From Methanocorpusculum sp. (lineage in GTDB: Archaea > Halobacteriota > Methanomicrobia > Methanomicrobiales > Methanocorpusculaceae), in assembly GCA_029987315.1 (NCBI GenBank), contig DALTVZ010000007.1, positions 1-6,104 on the forward strand: DNA of 6,104 bases, read 5' to 3'. The translations under genes and the position numbers were made by a program. Position 1 is the first letter of the stretch. Every line of letters begins with the position of its first letter. The notes beneath the pieces are model-generated. The model saw nothing but the letters and a program-made list of their open reading frames with translations. It was not told the origin of the DNA and made no database searches. Below are positions 5,135-6,104 of the stretch, piece after piece.

Positions 5135-6104
5135 GATTTTCTCCAGAAGGGCATTTCCCTTCAACGACCAGAATTCTCAGTCCGGTTTTTTCAGTGATTT
5201 TCTGTTCAATCAGTTTTTCAAGACCCGGATCATCTGCTGAGATGACGATCGGGGTAAACCTAGTCAGATAGGGTAGGATATCCGGGCAGCCCTGACCACC
5301 TGTCATGGCCATTTTTCTATTTTTCAAAATGATGCAGAACAAAGACTCGTGCTTTTCATAAATGTCGATAAGGGCATTCAAACCTGAGTGCAAAACCGCA
5401 TAATCCCCCATAAGGGCGATTTTTGTGCTCTTGGCTGCGACTGCAGGGGAAGAGCCAAGTCCGTAGTTCGCAAGAGAAAAAACAAAAGGCGGGTTCTTTG
5501 AAAGAAGCGAACATCCGGTATCACAGATGACCGCGGTCTGATTATCCGAAAGTACTTTTTTAAGAATAAGAAAGAGCGGTTTGTACGGACAGGTTTTGCA
5601 AAGAGTTCGATAATGACCGCGAGAAGCAAACGTTTCGGGAACGACCCTGCCCAAAGTTTCATCCCCCTTCATGTCGGCGGTGATGTTTTCTGCATACTCA
5701 CACCGACCCTTCATTGTGAGAGCGTCCGAAAATAATTCCCCTGTCCCATTTCTTCGTTCAGGAACGGAAACGACCGGGATGTCTTCATCCAAAACCGAAG
5801 GGGTCACACGAATGATCACGACGCGGGAATATTTTTCCGAAAATTGCATTGCATTCTCGACCGAGAAACCAAGCTCATCCGCTTTTGGTTCAAACACTAA
5901 AACCGAAGCAACATCGCCGAACGTCCGTGAATCCTGCCTGGTCTGGGATCCGCGAACCTCAATATCATCACCTGCGATTATCACAACGCCGCAGCGAAGA
6001 CCCTGATATGTCGCACTCACCAAGGGATCTGAAAGGGTATTCATTCCAGCATTCTTTACGATGACGACGGATCTCTTACCCATGAGCGAAGCGCCAAGAG
6101 CATA
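5115..6104 (-). CDS. IorA-like thiamine-diphosphate protein without ferredoxin domain (5' partial)
   Basis: The frame is open to the right edge. Seven codons before the ATG at 6083 read YALGASL, continuing the IorA pattern ALGASLAGKR, so that ATG is internal and roughly the first 60 residues lie outside the window. Numbering from that Met: a pyrimidine-domain segment NAGMNTLSDPL (11-21) and IAGDD...SQTRQDSR (36-53); then RVTPSVL (92-98); CKTCPYK (162-168), corresponding to CPGCPHR of IorA; DTGCSLL (188-194); and the thiamine-diphosphate segment GDYAVLHSGLNALID (226-240) to LKN (N255) and AMTGGQGCP (259-267). IorA is the alpha subunit of indolepyruvate:ferredoxin oxidoreductase. Full-length IorA carries a C-terminal two-cluster ferredoxin domain; here the protein stops soon after the thiamine-diphosphate domain, with only C311 and C322 left. 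It leads directly into aksA with a 20-base overlap. I infer a decarboxylase or redirected role in coenzyme B synthesis; an IorA paralogue with a separate partner is the alternative. Confidence 0.78.
   Translation of the reverse strand, partial: YALGASLMGKRSVVIVKNAGMNTLSDPLVSATYQGLRCGVVIIAGDDIEVRGSQTRQDSRTFGDVASVLVFEPKADELGFSVENAMQFSEKYSRVVIIRVTPSVLDEDIPVVSVPERRNGTGELFSDALTMKGRCEYAENITADMKGDETLGRVVPETFASRGHYRTLCKTCPYKPLFLILKKVLSDNQTAVICDTGCSLLSKNPPFVFSLANYGLGSSPAVAAKSTKIALMGDYAVLHSGLNALIDIYEKHESLFCIILKNRKMAMTGGQGCPDILPYLTRFTPIVISADDPGLEKLIEQKITEKTGLRILVVEGKCPSGENHETIPC
5141..5144 (-). promoter_or_regulatory. Shine-Dalgarno site deciding the aksA start
   Basis: GGAG on the minus strand, six bases before the ATG at 5134 and inside the end of the upstream gene. 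It supports the ATG over the in-frame TTG ten codons earlier, whose upstream bases show no comparable site. Confidence 0.6.

Noticed and set aside
5135..5164. Ten-residue N-terminal extension of aksA from a TTG start
   Set aside because: The ATG at 5134 has a good GGAG site at six-base spacing and the core motif begins soon after it; the TTG has no comparable site.
5671..6006. Plus-strand open frame of 111 codons
   Set aside because: Antisense to the IorA-like gene, with no ribosome site or recognisable domain; a by-product of codon bias.

Overview
The window looks like a piece of a methanogenic archaeon's chromosome. The evidence is a complete homocitrate/homoaconitase/homoisocitrate (aks) gene set, which makes the 2-oxosuberate precursor of coenzyme B, plus a fragment that reads like methanogenesis marker protein 11. 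Tight ATGA/TGATG gene junctions, purine-rich Shine-Dalgarno sites matching GGAGGTGA, and moderate GC in the operon (about 45-58% in the 60-base lines I counted by hand) would fit Methanomicrobiales. That family-level placement is inference only.

Layout. Positions 1-502 (+) hold a reading frame already open at the left edge. It matches the first half of methanogenesis marker 11 and stops just after its [11 protein letters not shown] motif. Overlapping its stop is a DUF488/YeaO-like gene (499-864, +), clearly richer in A+T than the operon. Positions 865-1237 contain no intact gene. They hold a start-less remnant of a ferritin-like/rubrerythrin-type helix pair (870-1043), an A9 run (T9 on the minus strand), a stretch that may be a leftover marker-11 C-terminus (about 1080-1238), and a perfect 9-bp hairpin (1210-1230). 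I read 490-1080 as an AT-rich island that replaced the middle of a marker-11 gene. This needs comparison with a relative.

Positions 1238-6104 (minus strand, read right to left) are one compact operon of five genes: an indolepyruvate ferredoxin oxidoreductase alpha (IorA)-like thiamine-diphosphate protein (5' end beyond the window), then aksA, aksD, aksE and aksF. Consecutive genes overlap by 1 to 20 bases.

How the genes work together. AksA condenses 2-oxoglutarate (then 2-oxoadipate and 2-oxopimelate) with acetyl-CoA. AksD and AksE form the [4Fe-4S] homoaconitase that isomerises the product. AksF oxidatively decarboxylates it to the 2-oxoacid one carbon longer. Three rounds give 2-oxosuberate. 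The next step in coenzyme B synthesis is non-oxidative decarboxylation to 7-oxoheptanoate, for which I know of no established enzyme. The most interesting point in the window is that the first visible gene of this operon encodes an IorA-type thiamine-diphosphate protein that ends before the ferredoxin domain needed for oxidative chemistry. It is a natural candidate for that missing decarboxylase.
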